Shown here in pieces: positions 1-8,790 of a stretch of 52,102 bases of DNA. The DNA comes from Clostridiales bacterium. Lineage in GTDB: Bacteria > Bacillota > Clostridia > Christensenellales > Aristaeellaceae. Positions within the stretch are counted from its first letter, which is position 1. Each line of letters starts with the position of its first letter. The position numbers were made by a program, and so were the translations under genes. The stretch is taken from positions 1-52,102 of the forward strand of contig SVGN01000018.1 in the NCBI GenBank assembly GCA_015056315.1, read 5' to 3'. A model generated the notes under the pieces. That model saw nothing but the letters and a program-made list of their open reading frames with translations. It searched no databases and was not told where the DNA came from.

Positions 1-1514
1 CCTTCTATGTTTCCAGCCGCGGCTACGGCTTCCTGTGGAACAACCCGGCCATCGGCACCGCCACCTTCGGCACCAACAAGACCGAATGGACGGCAAAGCG
101 CACCAAGAAGCTGGATTACTTCATCACCGCAGGCGACAGCCCTGCCGAGATCGAAAAGCAGTACACCTTTGCCACCGGCCGCACCCCCATGATGCCCGAA
201 TACGGCATGGGCTACTGGCAGTGCAAGCTGCGCTACCGCACCCAGGACGAGCTGATGGCCGTTGCCCGTGAGCACAAGCGCCGCGGCCTGCCGCTGGATG
301 TGATCGTGGTGGACTTCTTCCACTGGACCATGCAGGGAGATTTCAAGTTTGAGCCCCGCGATTGGCCCGACCCCGAAGGCATGGTGCGTGAGCTGCGGGA
401 GATGGGCATCGAGCCGGTGGTCTCCGTGTGGCCCACCATCGACGAGCGCAGCGAAAACTTCGGCAAGATGGCCTCCAAGGGCTATCTGGTCAGCGCCGAC
501 CGTGGCAGCAACCTGCACATGACCTGGATGGGCAACACCGTCTTCTACGATGCCACCCATCCCGGTGCCCAGAAGTTCGTCTGGGAGCGCTGCAAGGAGA
601 ACTACTACGATAAGGGCATCCGCTGCTTCTGGCTGGATGAAGCCGAGCCGGAGTACGGCCCCTACGATTTCGATAACTACCGCTACTGGGCAGGCCCTGC
701 CCTCAGCTGCACCAATACCTACCCTGTGGGCTATGCCAAGGGCTTCTATGAGGGCCTCAAGCAGGTAGGGGAGAAGGATATCATGAGTCTGGTGCGCTGC
801 GCATGGGCCGGCAGCCAGAAGTATGCTACCCTTACCTGGTCGGGCGATATCTACTCCTCCTTCCGCTCCATGCGGGAGCAGCTGCAGGCCGGCCTCAGCA
901 TGGCCATGGCGGGCATCCCCTGGTGGACCAGCGATATCGGCGGCTTCATCGGCGGCGATATCAGCGACCCCGCCTTCCGGGAGCTGCTGGTGCGCTGGTT
1001 CCAGTGGGGCGCATTCTGCCCGGTGTTCCGTATGCATGGCGAGCGCTCCCCCTGGCACGAAAGAGAGCAGGAGTTCATCAACAATGTGCGCCAGCTCACC
1101 AGCGGTCAGGATAACGAGCTGTGGTCCTTCGGCGAGGATGTGTACGAGCTTCTGAAGCCCTACCTGTTCATTCGCGAGCGGCTGCGCCCCTACATCCGTC
1201 AGCTGATGAAGGATGCCAGCGAGACCGGTGCCCCGGTCATGCGTCCCCTGTTCTACGACTTCCAGCAGGATGAAAAGTGCTGGAGCGTGGAGGATGCCTA
1301 TATGTTCGGCCCGGATCTGCTCATCGCCCCCATCATGGAGGCGGGCGCGGAGACCCGGGAGATCTACCTGCCCAATGGCTGCCGCTGGGTGGATGCTTAC
1401 ACCGGCGAAGTCTACGAGGGCGGCCGGACCGTTACCGTGCCTGCGCCTATCGGCATCATCCCCGTTATGATGCGCGAGGGCCACGAGTACCCCATTTACG
1501 TAAAGGAAAACTGA
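1..1514 (+). CDS. Glycoside hydrolase family 31 (alpha-xylosidase/alpha-glucosidase type), 5' end outside window
   Basis: The frame is open from the first bases of the window, so the N-terminal beta-sandwich domain is mostly missing; about 503 residues remain. The protein hydrolyses alpha-linked xylosyl or glucosyl residues, probably in the cytoplasm on imported oligosaccharides. Family GH31 landmarks are in order: DVIVVDFFHW, the catalytic nucleophile Asp in FWLDEAEPE (codon 636-638), the general acid/base Asp in TWSGDIYSS (codon 846-848) and the substrate-binding GIPWWTSDIGGF block, followed by the short C-terminal beta domain. Only 7 bases separate its stop from the MATE transporter, suggesting cotranscription. 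Xylosidase versus glucosidase cannot be settled because the N-terminus is absent. Confidence 0.93.
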   Translation, partial: FYVSSRGYGFLWNNPAIGTATFGTNKTEWTAKRTKKLDYFITAGDSPAEIEKQYTFATGRTPMMPEYGMGYWQCKLRYRTQDELMAVAREHKRRGLPLDVIVVDFFHWTMQGDFKFEPRDWPDPEGMVRELREMGIEPVVSVWPTIDERSENFGKMASKGYLVSADRGSNLHMTWMGNTVFYDATHPGAQKFVWERCKENYYDKGIRCFWLDEAEPEYGPYDFDNYRYWAGPALSCTNTYPVGYAKGFYEGLKQVGEKDIMSLVRCAWAGSQKYATLTWSGDIYSSFRSMREQLQAGLSMAMAGIPWWTSDIGGFIGGDISDPAFRELLVRWFQWGAFCPVFRMHGERSPWHEREQEFINNVRQLTSGQDNELWSFGEDVYELLKPYLFIRERLRPYIRQLMKDASETGAPVMRPLFYDFQQDEKCWSVEDAYMFGPDLLIAPIMEAGAETREIYLPNGCRWVDAYTGEVYEGGRTVTVPAPIGIIPVMMREGHEYPIYVKEN

Positions 1515-1521
1515 TGCTTCT

Positions 1522-2961
1522 ATGACTACTCTCGCGAAGGAACGCTTCCCCTGGAAGGCGTTCATCCAAAGCGTGATGACCATCGCCGTGCCGGTAGCGC
1601 TGCAAAACCTGCTCACCACCACCGGCACCGCCATCGATACCATGATGCTGGCCCCGCTGGGCGAGCTGACGGTAGGCGCTGTGGGTCTTTGCGCCCAGTT
1701 CTCTTCCCTGATGTTCACCGGTTATTGGGGCTTTGTGGGCGGCGGCATGCTGTTCTTTGCCCAGTATTACGGAGCTGGAGACGATGATGGCATCAACCGC
1801 TCCTACGGCATCACCCTCAGCTTTATGATGCTGGTGGGCTTCCTGTTCGGGTTGGCGGCCATCCTCTTCCCCGGTACCATCATGCAGGTGTATACCGATA
1901 AGACCAGCATCCAGCACATCGGTGTGGATTACCTGCGCATCGTGGGCTTTGCCTACCCGCTGCAGGTGTATGCCATGGCCTGCAGTGCGCTGCTGCGCAC
2001 CACGGGCCGGGTACGCATCCCGCTGTGCGGCGGCATTGCATCGGTATTTACCAACTGCTCGCTCAACTGGCTGCTGATCGAAGGCCATTGGGGTTTCCCG
2101 GCCCTGGGCGTGCGGGGCGCTGCACTGGCTACGGTGGCTGCTGCGGTGGTGAATGTAGCGGTGATCCTGCTCTTTGCCAAGGTGCAGAGGCATCCGTATC
2201 TGCTTCGGGTGAGCCGTCACTTCCGCTGGAAGGCTGAGAACCTGAAGGAGTACCTGAAAAAGTGCTTCCCCATCATCTGCAATGAGGTGCTCATCGGCGT
2301 GGGTGCCTTTGTGATGAACATCGTGCTGGGCCGACAGTCCGAGCAGGCCATCGCCGGTCTGGCGGTGTTCCGCACGCTGGAGGGCTTCATCATCGGGTTC
2401 TTTGCAGGCTTTTCCAACGCCGCCTCCGTGCTGGTGGGGCAGCAGGTGGGCGCGGGCAACCTGGATACCGCTTACCAGCGTGCCAAGCGCATCGTGCCCC
2501 TGTGCGATAGCTTCATCCTGCTGGGCTGCCTGATCCTGATCGCCGTGCATTCGCCCCTGCTCCGCGCCATGAGCCTGAGTGGCGAGAGCTTCCGTCTGTG
2601 CTTCGGTATGCTGCTCATCTACTCCCTGGCGGCGCTGTTCCGCATGGCCAACTGGACGCAGAACGATACCTACCGCTCCGCTGGTGATGCGGCTACCGGC
2701 ACCATTCTGGAGATCACCTTTATGTACCTGATGGTGCTGCCTGCGGTGTACTGGACCGGCATGGTGCTGAAGGCCCCCTTCCTGGCGGTGTTCGCTTGCT
2801 GCTACATCGACGAGCCCATCCGTTTCTTCATCATGCAGTGGCATATGTATTCCGGCAGATGGGTGCGCCCCGTAACGCCCGAGGGCCGGGAGGCGCTGCC
2901 TGCCTTTATGGAGCAAAGAAAACGCAGCCGGGAAGCCCGCCGGAGCGGCACAGTCGGCTGA
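1522..2961 (+). CDS. MATE family multidrug/cation efflux transporter
   Basis: The 479-residue protein is almost entirely hydrophobic helices, with the two-fold repeated layout of the MATE family (Na+ or H+ driven export of organic cations or metabolites at the cytoplasmic membrane). Family features seen are the N-terminal segment AVPVALQNLLTT, the GAVGLCAQFSS and GGGMLFFAQYYGAGD stretches in the first half, and NAASVLVGQQVGAGN in the second. The C-terminal tail of about 40 residues is charged and cytoplasmic. It follows the GH31 gene by 7 bases, and AAGGAAA lies about 14 bases before the ATG. The substrate is unknown; the position next to a glycosidase is only weak evidence for a sugar-related cargo. 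Confidence 0.93.
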   Translation: MTTLAKERFPWKAFIQSVMTIAVPVALQNLLTTTGTAIDTMMLAPLGELTVGAVGLCAQFSSLMFTGYWGFVGGGMLFFAQYYGAGDDDGINRSYGITLSFMMLVGFLFGLAAILFPGTIMQVYTDKTSIQHIGVDYLRIVGFAYPLQVYAMACSALLRTTGRVRIPLCGGIASVFTNCSLNWLLIEGHWGFPALGVRGAALATVAAAVVNVAVILLFAKVQRHPYLLRVSRHFRWKAENLKEYLKKCFPIICNEVLIGVGAFVMNIVLGRQSEQAIAGLAVFRTLEGFIIGFFAGFSNAASVLVGQQVGAGNLDTAYQRAKRIVPLCDSFILLGCLILIAVHSPLLRAMSLSGESFRLCFGMLLIYSLAALFRMANWTQNDTYRSAGDAATGTILEITFMYLMVLPAVYWTGMVLKAPFLAVFACCYIDEPIRFFIMQWHMYSGRWVRPVTPEGREALPAFMEQRKRSREARRSGTVG

Positions 2962-2982
2962 TAACGATTCGGTGAAGGAAGG

Positions 2983-4143
2983 ATGAATATGAACAGGAAT
3001 AAGCAGACAGCAAAAGCAAAGAAAAGAGCCACATGGGGCCAATGGCTCATGGTGGCATGCTATCTTTTGTTCGGTGCTTTCTTTGGTATTTTGATGGTCC
3101 AGACCATGGATACCGCTTCGCTCAACTATGCCACCGATGGGCAGGTGCTGTTGATCTGGCTGGCATTGCTGGTGGGATTGTATGTGATCTTTTTTCTGGA
3201 GATCGTGCTCCACGAGGCCGGACACCTGGTCTTTGGTCTTTTGACCGGCTATGGCTTTGTTTCCTTCCGCGTGGGCAGCCTGATGCTTCTCAAAAACGAG
3301 CAGGGCTGGCGTGTGCGCAAATTCCGTCTGGGTGGTACCGGCGGGCAGTGCCTGCTGGATCCGCCGCCGATCATAGATGGCAAAATGCCCCATGTGCTTT
3401 ATAATCTGGGCGGCGTGATCGTCAATCTGATCGCGGCGGTGGTGTGCTTTGGCTGCACCTTCCTCTGCGAGGACGGAACGCTGGTGCATGCGCTGCTGGT
3501 GACGGCTGCCTGCGTGGGCCTGTTGTTTGCCTTGACAAACGGTCTGCCCGTGCCCATGGAACAGGCCAACGACGGCAGAAATGCGCTGGATCTGGGCAAG
3601 GAACCGGAGGCGCTGACTGCCTTCCGTACCCAGCTGGTGGTCAACAAGCTCAACGTCAACGGCATGCGCCTGAAGGATATGCCTGCGGAATACTTTGTTT
3701 GGCCCGGGCAGGAAAGCCGCAGCAATGTGCTCATTGCAGGCATTGCCATCCTTTGCGCCAACCGCCTGCTGGACGGGCACCGCTTCGGGGAATGCGCTGT
3801 CCGGCTGGATGAGATGCTGGCGGATGAACCCGAAAAGCTGCCCGGTATGTTCCGCAAGCTGCTGCTGAACGACCGCATCTATCTCCACCTGCTGGAGGGC
3901 GAAAGCGAGATTGCTCAGCAGCTGATGACCAAAGAGCAGCTTAAGTTCATGAAGGTCATGAATGGCCAGCTGCCCATCCACCGCACCGCCTATGCCTATG
4001 CCCTTCTGGCAGAGGGGAACAGCGCCAACGCCGAATGGGCGCTGGAGGAGTTTGAGAAGGCAGCAAAGAACTATCCCCACGAGCAGGAGATCGCCTCCGA
4101 AAGAGAGCTGATCGCTCTGGCTCAGCAGCAGGCAGAAGCCTGA
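2983..4143 (+). CDS. M50-family membrane metallopeptidase (site-2-protease-like)
   Basis: This 386-residue membrane protein has TM helices at about residues 20-40 and 55-75, then a zinc-binding HEAGH at 77-81 inside the third hydrophobic segment, and two more TM helices at about 141-160 and 166-186. A second motif, NGLPVP with DG at 197-198, matches the Asp-containing third-ligand motif of M50 proteases. Residues 230-386 are soluble and helical, with a TPR-like look. M50 enzymes cut membrane proteins within the bilayer; the target here is unknown. The start is supported by AAGGAAGG 2-9 bases upstream of the first ATG; an internal ATG two codons later is possible. It stands between a transporter and the methionine genes without obvious functional linkage. 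Confidence 0.85.
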   Translation: MNMNRNKQTAKAKKRATWGQWLMVACYLLFGAFFGILMVQTMDTASLNYATDGQVLLIWLALLVGLYVIFFLEIVLHEAGHLVFGLLTGYGFVSFRVGSLMLLKNEQGWRVRKFRLGGTGGQCLLDPPPIIDGKMPHVLYNLGGVIVNLIAAVVCFGCTFLCEDGTLVHALLVTAACVGLLFALTNGLPVPMEQANDGRNALDLGKEPEALTAFRTQLVVNKLNVNGMRLKDMPAEYFVWPGQESRSNVLIAGIAILCANRLLDGHRFGECAVRLDEMLADEPEKLPGMFRKLLLNDRIYLHLLEGESEIAQQLMTKEQLKFMKVMNGQLPIHRTAYAYALLAEGNSANAEWALEEFEKAAKNYPHEQEIASERELIALAQQQAEA

Positions 4144-4187
4144 TGCAAAACAAACCAAAAAAGAACGATGCGCCCCTGCCGCTACCA

Positions 4188-4216
4188 TTGACGGCAGAGG
4201 CGCTTTCTGTTATGGT
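4188..4216 (+). promoter_or_regulatory. Sigma-A promoter of metY-metA
   Basis: TTGACG at 4188-4193 and TATGGT at 4211-4216 are separated by 17 bases. The leader to the metY start is only about 40 bases, too short for a SAM riboswitch or T-box. The -35 overlaps a small CTGCCG/CGGCAG dyad at 4176-4197. Confidence 0.6.
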
Positions 4217-4262
4217 ATACGGTAATATCCCGATTTTTTACCATGCAAGGAGGGGTTTCCCC

Positions 4263-5543
4263 ATGGCAAATACCCATATCGAGACCAAGGTGCTCCAGGA
4301 GGGCTACAAGCCCGAGAACGGCCAGCCCCGTATTCTGCCCATTTACCAGAGCACTACCTACCAGTACGAAAGCTCCGAGTTTCTCGGCCAGCTGTTCGAC
4401 CTGACCGCCGATGGCCACATGTACACCCGCATCTCCAACCCCACCACCGCCTGTGTGGAACAGAAGCTGGCTGCCATGGAGGGCGGCGTGGGCGCCATGC
4501 TCACCTCCTCCGGCCAGGCCGCCTCGCTGATGGCGGTGTTCAACATCGCTTCTGCGGGCGATAATATCGTTTCCTCCTCCACCATCTACGGCGGCACCCT
4601 CAATCTGTTTGCTGTTACCATGAAGCGCATGGGCATCGAGACCCGCTTCATCACCCCCGAGATGAGCGCCGAGGAAATGGATGCCCTCTTCGACGACCGC
4701 ACCCGTCTGGTCTTTGGCGAGACCATCGCCAACCCGGCCCTCACCGTGCTGGATATCGAAGCCTATGCCGAGCTGGCCCACCGCCACGGCGTACCGCTGA
4801 TCGTGGATAACACCTTTGCTACCCCCGTGCTGTGCCGCCCCTTCGAGTTTGGTGCCGATATCGTTACCCACTCCACCACCAAGTATCTGGATGGCCACGC
4901 CAGCGTGGTGGGCGGCTGCATTATCGACAGCGGCAATTTCAACTGGAATAACGGCAAGTACCCCGAGCTGTGCGAGCCGGACGAGAGCTACCACGGCGTG
5001 CGCTACACCGAGCAGTTCGGCAAGGCGGCCTACATCACCAAGGCCCGCGTACAGCTGATGCGCGACTTCGGCTGCACCCCCAACCCCATCGGCATGTTCC
5101 TGCTCAACAACAACATCGAGAGCCTGGCCGTGCGCATGGACCGCCACTGCGAAAACGCCCTGAAGGTGGCCCAGATGCTGGAGGCCGATGAGCGCATCTC
5201 TTGGGTCAACTATCCCATGCTGCCCTCCAACCCGGATCATGCTCTGGCCAAGAAGTATCTGCCCAAGGGTGCTTCCGGCGTTGTCAGCTTCGGCGTAAAG
5301 GGCGGCCGTGAGGCAGCCACCCGCTTTATGGACAGCCTGAAGATGGCTGCCATCGTGGTGCACGTGGCGGATGCCCGCACCAGCGTGCTGCACCCCGCCT
5401 CCACCACCCACCGCCAGTTGACCGACCAGCAGCTGGTGGATGCAGGCATCGGCCCGGATCTGGTTCGTATGTCTGTAGGTATCGAGCACATTGATGATAT
5501 CATCGCCGACATCAAGCAGGCGCTGGATCAGATCGGAGGTTAA
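4263..5543 (+). CDS. metY: O-acetylhomoserine sulfhydrylase (aminocarboxypropyltransferase)
   Basis: A PLP enzyme that makes homocysteine from O-acetylhomoserine and sulfide in the cytoplasm. At 426 residues it has the normal MetY length. It shows the Cys/Met-metabolism fold motifs: YTRISNPT at 54-61, SSGQAA at 82-87, DNTFATP at 182-188, and the Schiff-base lysine in HSTTKYLDGH at Lys207. The start at 4263 is chosen because GGAGGGG sits 7-13 bases upstream and the conserved N-terminus MANTHIETK begins there; the frame is open further upstream to 4143, but that part has no family similarity. Only 3 bases separate its stop from metA, so the two form an operon supplying methionine by direct sulfhydrylation. 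Confidence 0.95.
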   Translation: MANTHIETKVLQEGYKPENGQPRILPIYQSTTYQYESSEFLGQLFDLTADGHMYTRISNPTTACVEQKLAAMEGGVGAMLTSSGQAASLMAVFNIASAGDNIVSSSTIYGGTLNLFAVTMKRMGIETRFITPEMSAEEMDALFDDRTRLVFGETIANPALTVLDIEAYAELAHRHGVPLIVDNTFATPVLCRPFEFGADIVTHSTTKYLDGHASVVGGCIIDSGNFNWNNGKYPELCEPDESYHGVRYTEQFGKAAYITKARVQLMRDFGCTPNPIGMFLLNNNIESLAVRMDRHCENALKVAQMLEADERISWVNYPMLPSNPDHALAKKYLPKGASGVVSFGVKGGREAATRFMDSLKMAAIVVHVADARTSVLHPASTTHRQLTDQQLVDAGIGPDLVRMSVGIEHIDDIIADIKQALDQIGG

Positions 5544-5546
5544 TCC

Positions 5547-6461
5547 ATGCCCATCAAGATCCCCAACGCCCTTCCGGCCACCCGCACGCTGGAGGAGGAA
5601 AACATCTTCGTAATGACCGAGACCCGCGCCATTACGCAGGATATCCGTCCGCTGAAGATCCTCCTGCTGAATCTGATGCCCACCAAGATCGCCACCGAGA
5701 CCCAGTTCGCCCGCCTGCTGGGCAACACGCCCCTGCAGGTGGAGCTGACCCTCTTGCAGACCTCCACCCACAAAGCCACCCACACCGCCGAAGAGCACAT
5801 GATGGCCTTCTACAAGGTCTTCGACGATGTGAAGGATCAGAACTTCGACGGCATGGTCATCACCGGCGCACCGGTGGAGCAGATGCCCTTTGAGGAGGTC
5901 AACTACTGGGAGGAGCTTTGCCGCATCATGGAGTGGAGCAAGACCCATGTGCATTCCACCCTGCATATCTGCTGGGGCGCGCAGGCCGGTCTGTATTACC
6001 ACTACGGCATCAAGAAGCACGACCTGCCGGAGAAGCTCTTCGGTGTGTATCCCCACACGCTGGATAAGCCCCGGGCCATTCTGCTCCGCGGCTTCGACGA
6101 GGTCTTTATGGTGCCCCACTCCCGCTACACCACCGTACGCCGGGAGGATGTGGAGAACACCCCGGGCCTGAGCGTTCTGGCCTCCTCCGAAGAAGCGGGC
6201 GTGTTCCTGATCGCTGCCCCCGAGGGCAAGCATATCTTCGCCACCGGCCATGCGGAGTACGATGCCCGCACCCTGGAGAACGAATACCTGCGGGATAAGG
6301 CTGCCGGGCTGGGCACCGCTGTACCCGCCAACTACTACCCCGGCAACGACGATACCAAGGCCCCAAACGTTACCTGGCGGGGCCATGCCAACCTGCTGTT
6401 CTCCAACTGGCTCAACTATTTCGTTTACCAGACCACGCCCTACGACCTCAATACCCTGTAA
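5547..6461 (+). CDS. metA: Homoserine O-acyltransferase, predicted acetyl-CoA specific
   Basis: Activates homoserine for methionine synthesis. The 304-residue length and the class-I glutamine-amidotransferase-like fold of MetA are clear: catalytic Cys142 in HICWGAQ, His235 and Glu237 in TGHAEYD, and the NLMPTK block at 42-47. Residue 111, which in characterised MetA proteins determines the acyl donor (Glu for acetyl-CoA, Gly for succinyl-CoA), is Glu here in GAPVEQMP. This fits the O-acetylhomoserine sulfhydrylase encoded 3 bases upstream. Databases often label this family succinyltransferase; that name would probably be wrong here. A strong terminator follows. Confidence 0.95.
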   Translation: MPIKIPNALPATRTLEEENIFVMTETRAITQDIRPLKILLLNLMPTKIATETQFARLLGNTPLQVELTLLQTSTHKATHTAEEHMMAFYKVFDDVKDQNFDGMVITGAPVEQMPFEEVNYWEELCRIMEWSKTHVHSTLHICWGAQAGLYYHYGIKKHDLPEKLFGVYPHTLDKPRAILLRGFDEVFMVPHSRYTTVRREDVENTPGLSVLASSEEAGVFLIAAPEGKHIFATGHAEYDARTLENEYLRDKAAGLGTAVPANYYPGNDDTKAPNVTWRGHANLLFSNWLNYFVYQTTPYDLNTL

Positions 6462-6470
6462 GGTGCAGAA

Positions 6471-6511
6471 AGCCCCGCCGAAACGCGCTTGCGATCCGGC
6501 GGGGCTTTTTC
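6471..6511 (+). terminator. Rho-independent terminator after metA
   Basis: A perfect 10-bp stem AGCCCCGCCG (6471-6480) / CGGCGGGGCT (6497-6506) is followed by TTTTT. It separates convergent transcripts and may also stop the minus-strand operon that ends at 6513. Confidence 0.9.
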
Positions 6512-6512
6512 G

Positions 6513-7214
6513 TTATGCCTCCAAGAATTCGGGCACATCAAAGGTGATGCCGCCCTCCAGCAGATGATCGATGAACAGCCGGTAGTAGCCGGGCAGAATG
6601 GCATCGCTCTCGTCGTGGGCGTGCAGCAGAAGGATGTGCCTGTTGCCCTCCCGGAACAGCACCGCACCGCTCTGGGGTGCCGGGTCGTGCATCCGGGCCC
6701 AGATGCTCTCCTTGGTGAAATCCGGCTCGGAGTGCATGCGGTACTCGGCGAAGTCGAAGGTCCAGAAGGTGTCGATGGCCTTGTCCAGCCCGTTTTCCTT
6801 CCACCATGCATAGGGGATGTGGCGGTCATCCAGCTTGTGGATGCCGTATTCCTTCAGCATCTGCTGGAGAGCAGGGGTGTTTTCGCCGCCCTTGTCGCCG
6901 TAAGGGAAGCGAAAGGGCTTGTACCGGCGCTGAACGCCGCAGCGGGCGTAGAGCGCATCCAGCAGCTTTTCGGTCTCTTCGATCTCCCGGCGGGCCTCCT
7001 CAAGGTTCAGGGAAGAAAACGCCGGGTGGGAGTAGCTGTGGTTGCCCACGATCATGCCGTTCTTAACGGCATACTCGGCGGCTTCCGGGTACTTCTCCAG
7101 ATGCTGGCCGGTGGCGAACATCACTGCGGTGATGCCCTTTTCGTTCAGGTAATCCACAATGGCGGGGGTGTTGAGGGAGGGGATGTCGTCGATGGTCAGG
7201 ATCGCGGTGTTCAT
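6513..7214 (-). CDS. Polysaccharide deacetylase (NodB domain) family protein
   Basis: The 233-residue protein is one NodB homology domain: motif 1 TIDD at 7-10 (catalytic base and metal Asp), motif 2 NHSYSHP with metal ligands His59 and His63, and motif 3 RFPYG at 102-106. A late HAHDES segment matches the last motif. It has no signal peptide, so it is likely cytoplasmic and acts on a small carbohydrate or N-acyl substrate rather than on cell wall. It is the last gene of a four-gene minus-strand operon, 18 bases after the PHP gene, with its own AAGGAG site. The true substrate is not predictable. Confidence 0.88.
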   Translation of the reverse strand: MNTAILTIDDIPSLNTPAIVDYLNEKGITAVMFATGQHLEKYPEAAEYAVKNGMIVGNHSYSHPAFSSLNLEEARREIEETEKLLDALYARCGVQRRYKPFRFPYGDKGGENTPALQQMLKEYGIHKLDDRHIPYAWWKENGLDKAIDTFWTFDFAEYRMHSEPDFTKESIWARMHDPAPQSGAVLFREGNRHILLLHAHDESDAILPGYYRLFIDHLLEGGITFDVPEFLEA

Positions 7215-7232
7215 AAGTATTTCTCCTTGTTT

Positions 7233-8234
7233 TTATAGGATCTCATCCAAGAAATAAGCATTGCTGTCGGCACAGCGGCCTGCGGGGTCAATCACCGTCA
7301 CCCGCACATAGCTCATGCCCCGGTCAAGGGCAAAGCTGCCGCCGGTAAGGGGTTCGTCCTTCCGGGCAGTAAGGCGCAGGGCGTTTCGGCTGCCGGTGGT
7401 AAAGACGATCTCCCGGGCCGGGCCGGTCTTTACATGGATGCAGCCATCCTCCACCCACAGGCTGTGGATCTCCGGCCCCTGGGAGGCATAGAAATGCCCG
7501 CTCTCCAGCGCTTTGGTCACAGCGCGGTACTCCAGCCTGTCTGCCTTGAGCATGACCCAGGCACCGCCCATATCACCGGTGGAGTGGTTGTCATCCGCAC
7601 CGATGCAGAAGATGCGCTTGCCGCCCCGGAGCATATCATCGTACACACGGGGGCTGTATTCGTGGTAGCCCTCCAACACGCAGCCCCAGTTGCAGATCTC
7701 CATGGCGTGCATATGGTGGTAGCTCATGTACTCCGGATAGCTCTCCAGGCTCCAGGCCGGGTGGTTGTAGGTAACAAAGAAGCCCTTCTCCCGCCCGATG
7801 CGCATCATATCGCTCACCCCTTCGCCGCAGTAGCGGCGCAGGTAGGGAGAGGTCTCCTCGTCGATGCAGATCAGGTCTGCATGCTCCCGGGAATGCCCGA
7901 ACAGGTATTTCTCCGGGTGCCAGCACACCTGCTTGCGGTTCTTTTCCTCAAGGGCAATGAAGCACATGTGGCAGGTACGGGTGTTGGCCCAGGGAGCGGG
8001 GGTATCCTCGTTCACCTCCAGCTCGTAGCCGGTCAGGGTAAGGAAGGCTTCATCGTTCAGCTCCGGGTGGGGCACCATGATGTCGTGATCGGTGATGGCC
8101 AGCACGGAGTAGCCCATGCTTTTGTAGCGGGCCTTCAGCTCCACGGGGGTCAACTGACCGTCGGAGAGGGTGGAGTGGCAATGCAGATTGGCTTTGTAGA
8201 AGCTGCCCTCTTCCGGCAGCAGGTGTTTCTTCAT
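7233..8234 (-). CDS. PHP-domain metal-dependent phosphoesterase family protein
   Basis: A 333-residue protein whose N-terminus carries PHP motif I HCHSTLSDG (His18, His20) and motif II AITDHD (Asp49, His50); further His and Asp residues such as NHPAWS and GADDNHS complete the polynuclear metal site. PHP enzymes of this type hydrolyse phosphomonoesters or small phosphodiesters. The C-terminal 80 residues form a beta-rich extension. The start at 8234 overlaps the stop of the upstream gene in an ATGA and is preceded by GGAGGA; the frame runs open upstream to 8267, but that part overlaps the neighbour and has no family match. Its companions are an esterase and a deacetylase, suggesting a carbohydrate pathway. 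Confidence 0.85.
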   Translation of the reverse strand: MKKHLLPEEGSFYKANLHCHSTLSDGQLTPVELKARYKSMGYSVLAITDHDIMVPHPELNDEAFLTLTGYELEVNEDTPAPWANTRTCHMCFIALEEKNRKQVCWHPEKYLFGHSREHADLICIDEETSPYLRRYCGEGVSDMMRIGREKGFFVTYNHPAWSLESYPEYMSYHHMHAMEICNWGCVLEGYHEYSPRVYDDMLRGGKRIFCIGADDNHSTGDMGGAWVMLKADRLEYRAVTKALESGHFYASQGPEIHSLWVEDGCIHVKTGPAREIVFTTGSRNALRLTARKDEPLTGGSFALDRGMSYVRVTVIDPAGRCADSNAYFLDEIL

Positions 8235-8770
8235 AACGGTTCCTCCGGCAGGGCCAAGTCGCCCCACAGCTGTGCTTCGATGTAGGTGTGCGTCTTCTGT
8301 GCATCCCGCAGCCAGCCCTTTGCGCCTTCAGGGTGCTGCGCCATCGCCGCCTCCAGCATGGGCAGGGTGAGCAGGGTCAGCTCACCGTCGCGGGTCAGGG
8401 TGCTCATGCTGTCGCCCAGGGTAAAGGTAAGCAGATCCCCCGGCACTGCCGAAAGGGGAAGGCGCAGCACCTTTCCCGAGCCGAACCATTGGTGCAGATA
8501 ATCGCTGCTGCCCAGCACGAACGACAGGGGATGCTCGCTTTTGGGCCTGCCGCCCAGCGCAAGGAACCTGCCAAGCATGGCTCTGTCTGTCACGAGCCGC
8601 CGGGGGTAGTAGTTGGCAAAGTCGGCAAAGCGGTAAAAGGCGGTGGTCTCCGGGTGGGCATCCGCCAGTGCTTTGGCGAGGGCAAAGGCTTCCTGCCGGG
8701 GCAGACGCATGATGTTTTTCAGGGGCTCGCAATCCGGGTGGCAATAGTATTCCAGCCACAGTGGCTCCAT
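8231..8770 (-). CDS. Protein of unknown function in the esterase/PHP operon
   Basis: I do not recognise this 179-residue family. It has no signal peptide, membrane segment or classical nucleotide-binding motif. Visible features are an N-terminal EYYCHPDC segment, FYRFADFANYYPRR around residues 45-60, and the dense run HPLSFVLGSSDYLHQWF in the middle; such aromatic and charged blocks look conserved rather than random. The start at 8770 is preceded by GGGAGGGAG at good spacing; an alternative ATG at 8794 overlaps the upstream stop as ATGA but has a poor binding site. It overlaps the PHP gene by 4 bases, so the two are translationally coupled and probably work in one pathway. Confidence 0.75.
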   Translation of the reverse strand: MEPLWLEYYCHPDCEPLKNIMRLPRQEAFALAKALADAHPETTAFYRFADFANYYPRRLVTDRAMLGRFLALGGRPKSEHPLSFVLGSSDYLHQWFGSGKVLRLPLSAVPGDLLTFTLGDSMSTLTRDGELTLLTLPMLEAAMAQHPEGAKGWLRDAQKTHTYIEAQLWGDLALPEEPL

Positions 8771-8790
8771 GCTGCTCCCTCCCTGCCCGC

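Noticed and set aside
1465-4188. Very long open frame on the minus strand opposite the MATE and M50 genes
   Set aside because: It is rich in His, Gln and Arg, shows no domain, and mirrors the GC-rich codons of real plus-strand genes. Similar long antisense frames at 4182-6386, 11511-14381, 14504-17098 and 21524-24469 were rejected for the same reason.
4143-4262. SAM riboswitch or T-box leader before metY
   Set aside because: Only about 40 transcribed bases lie between the promoter and the start, with no matching conserved core.
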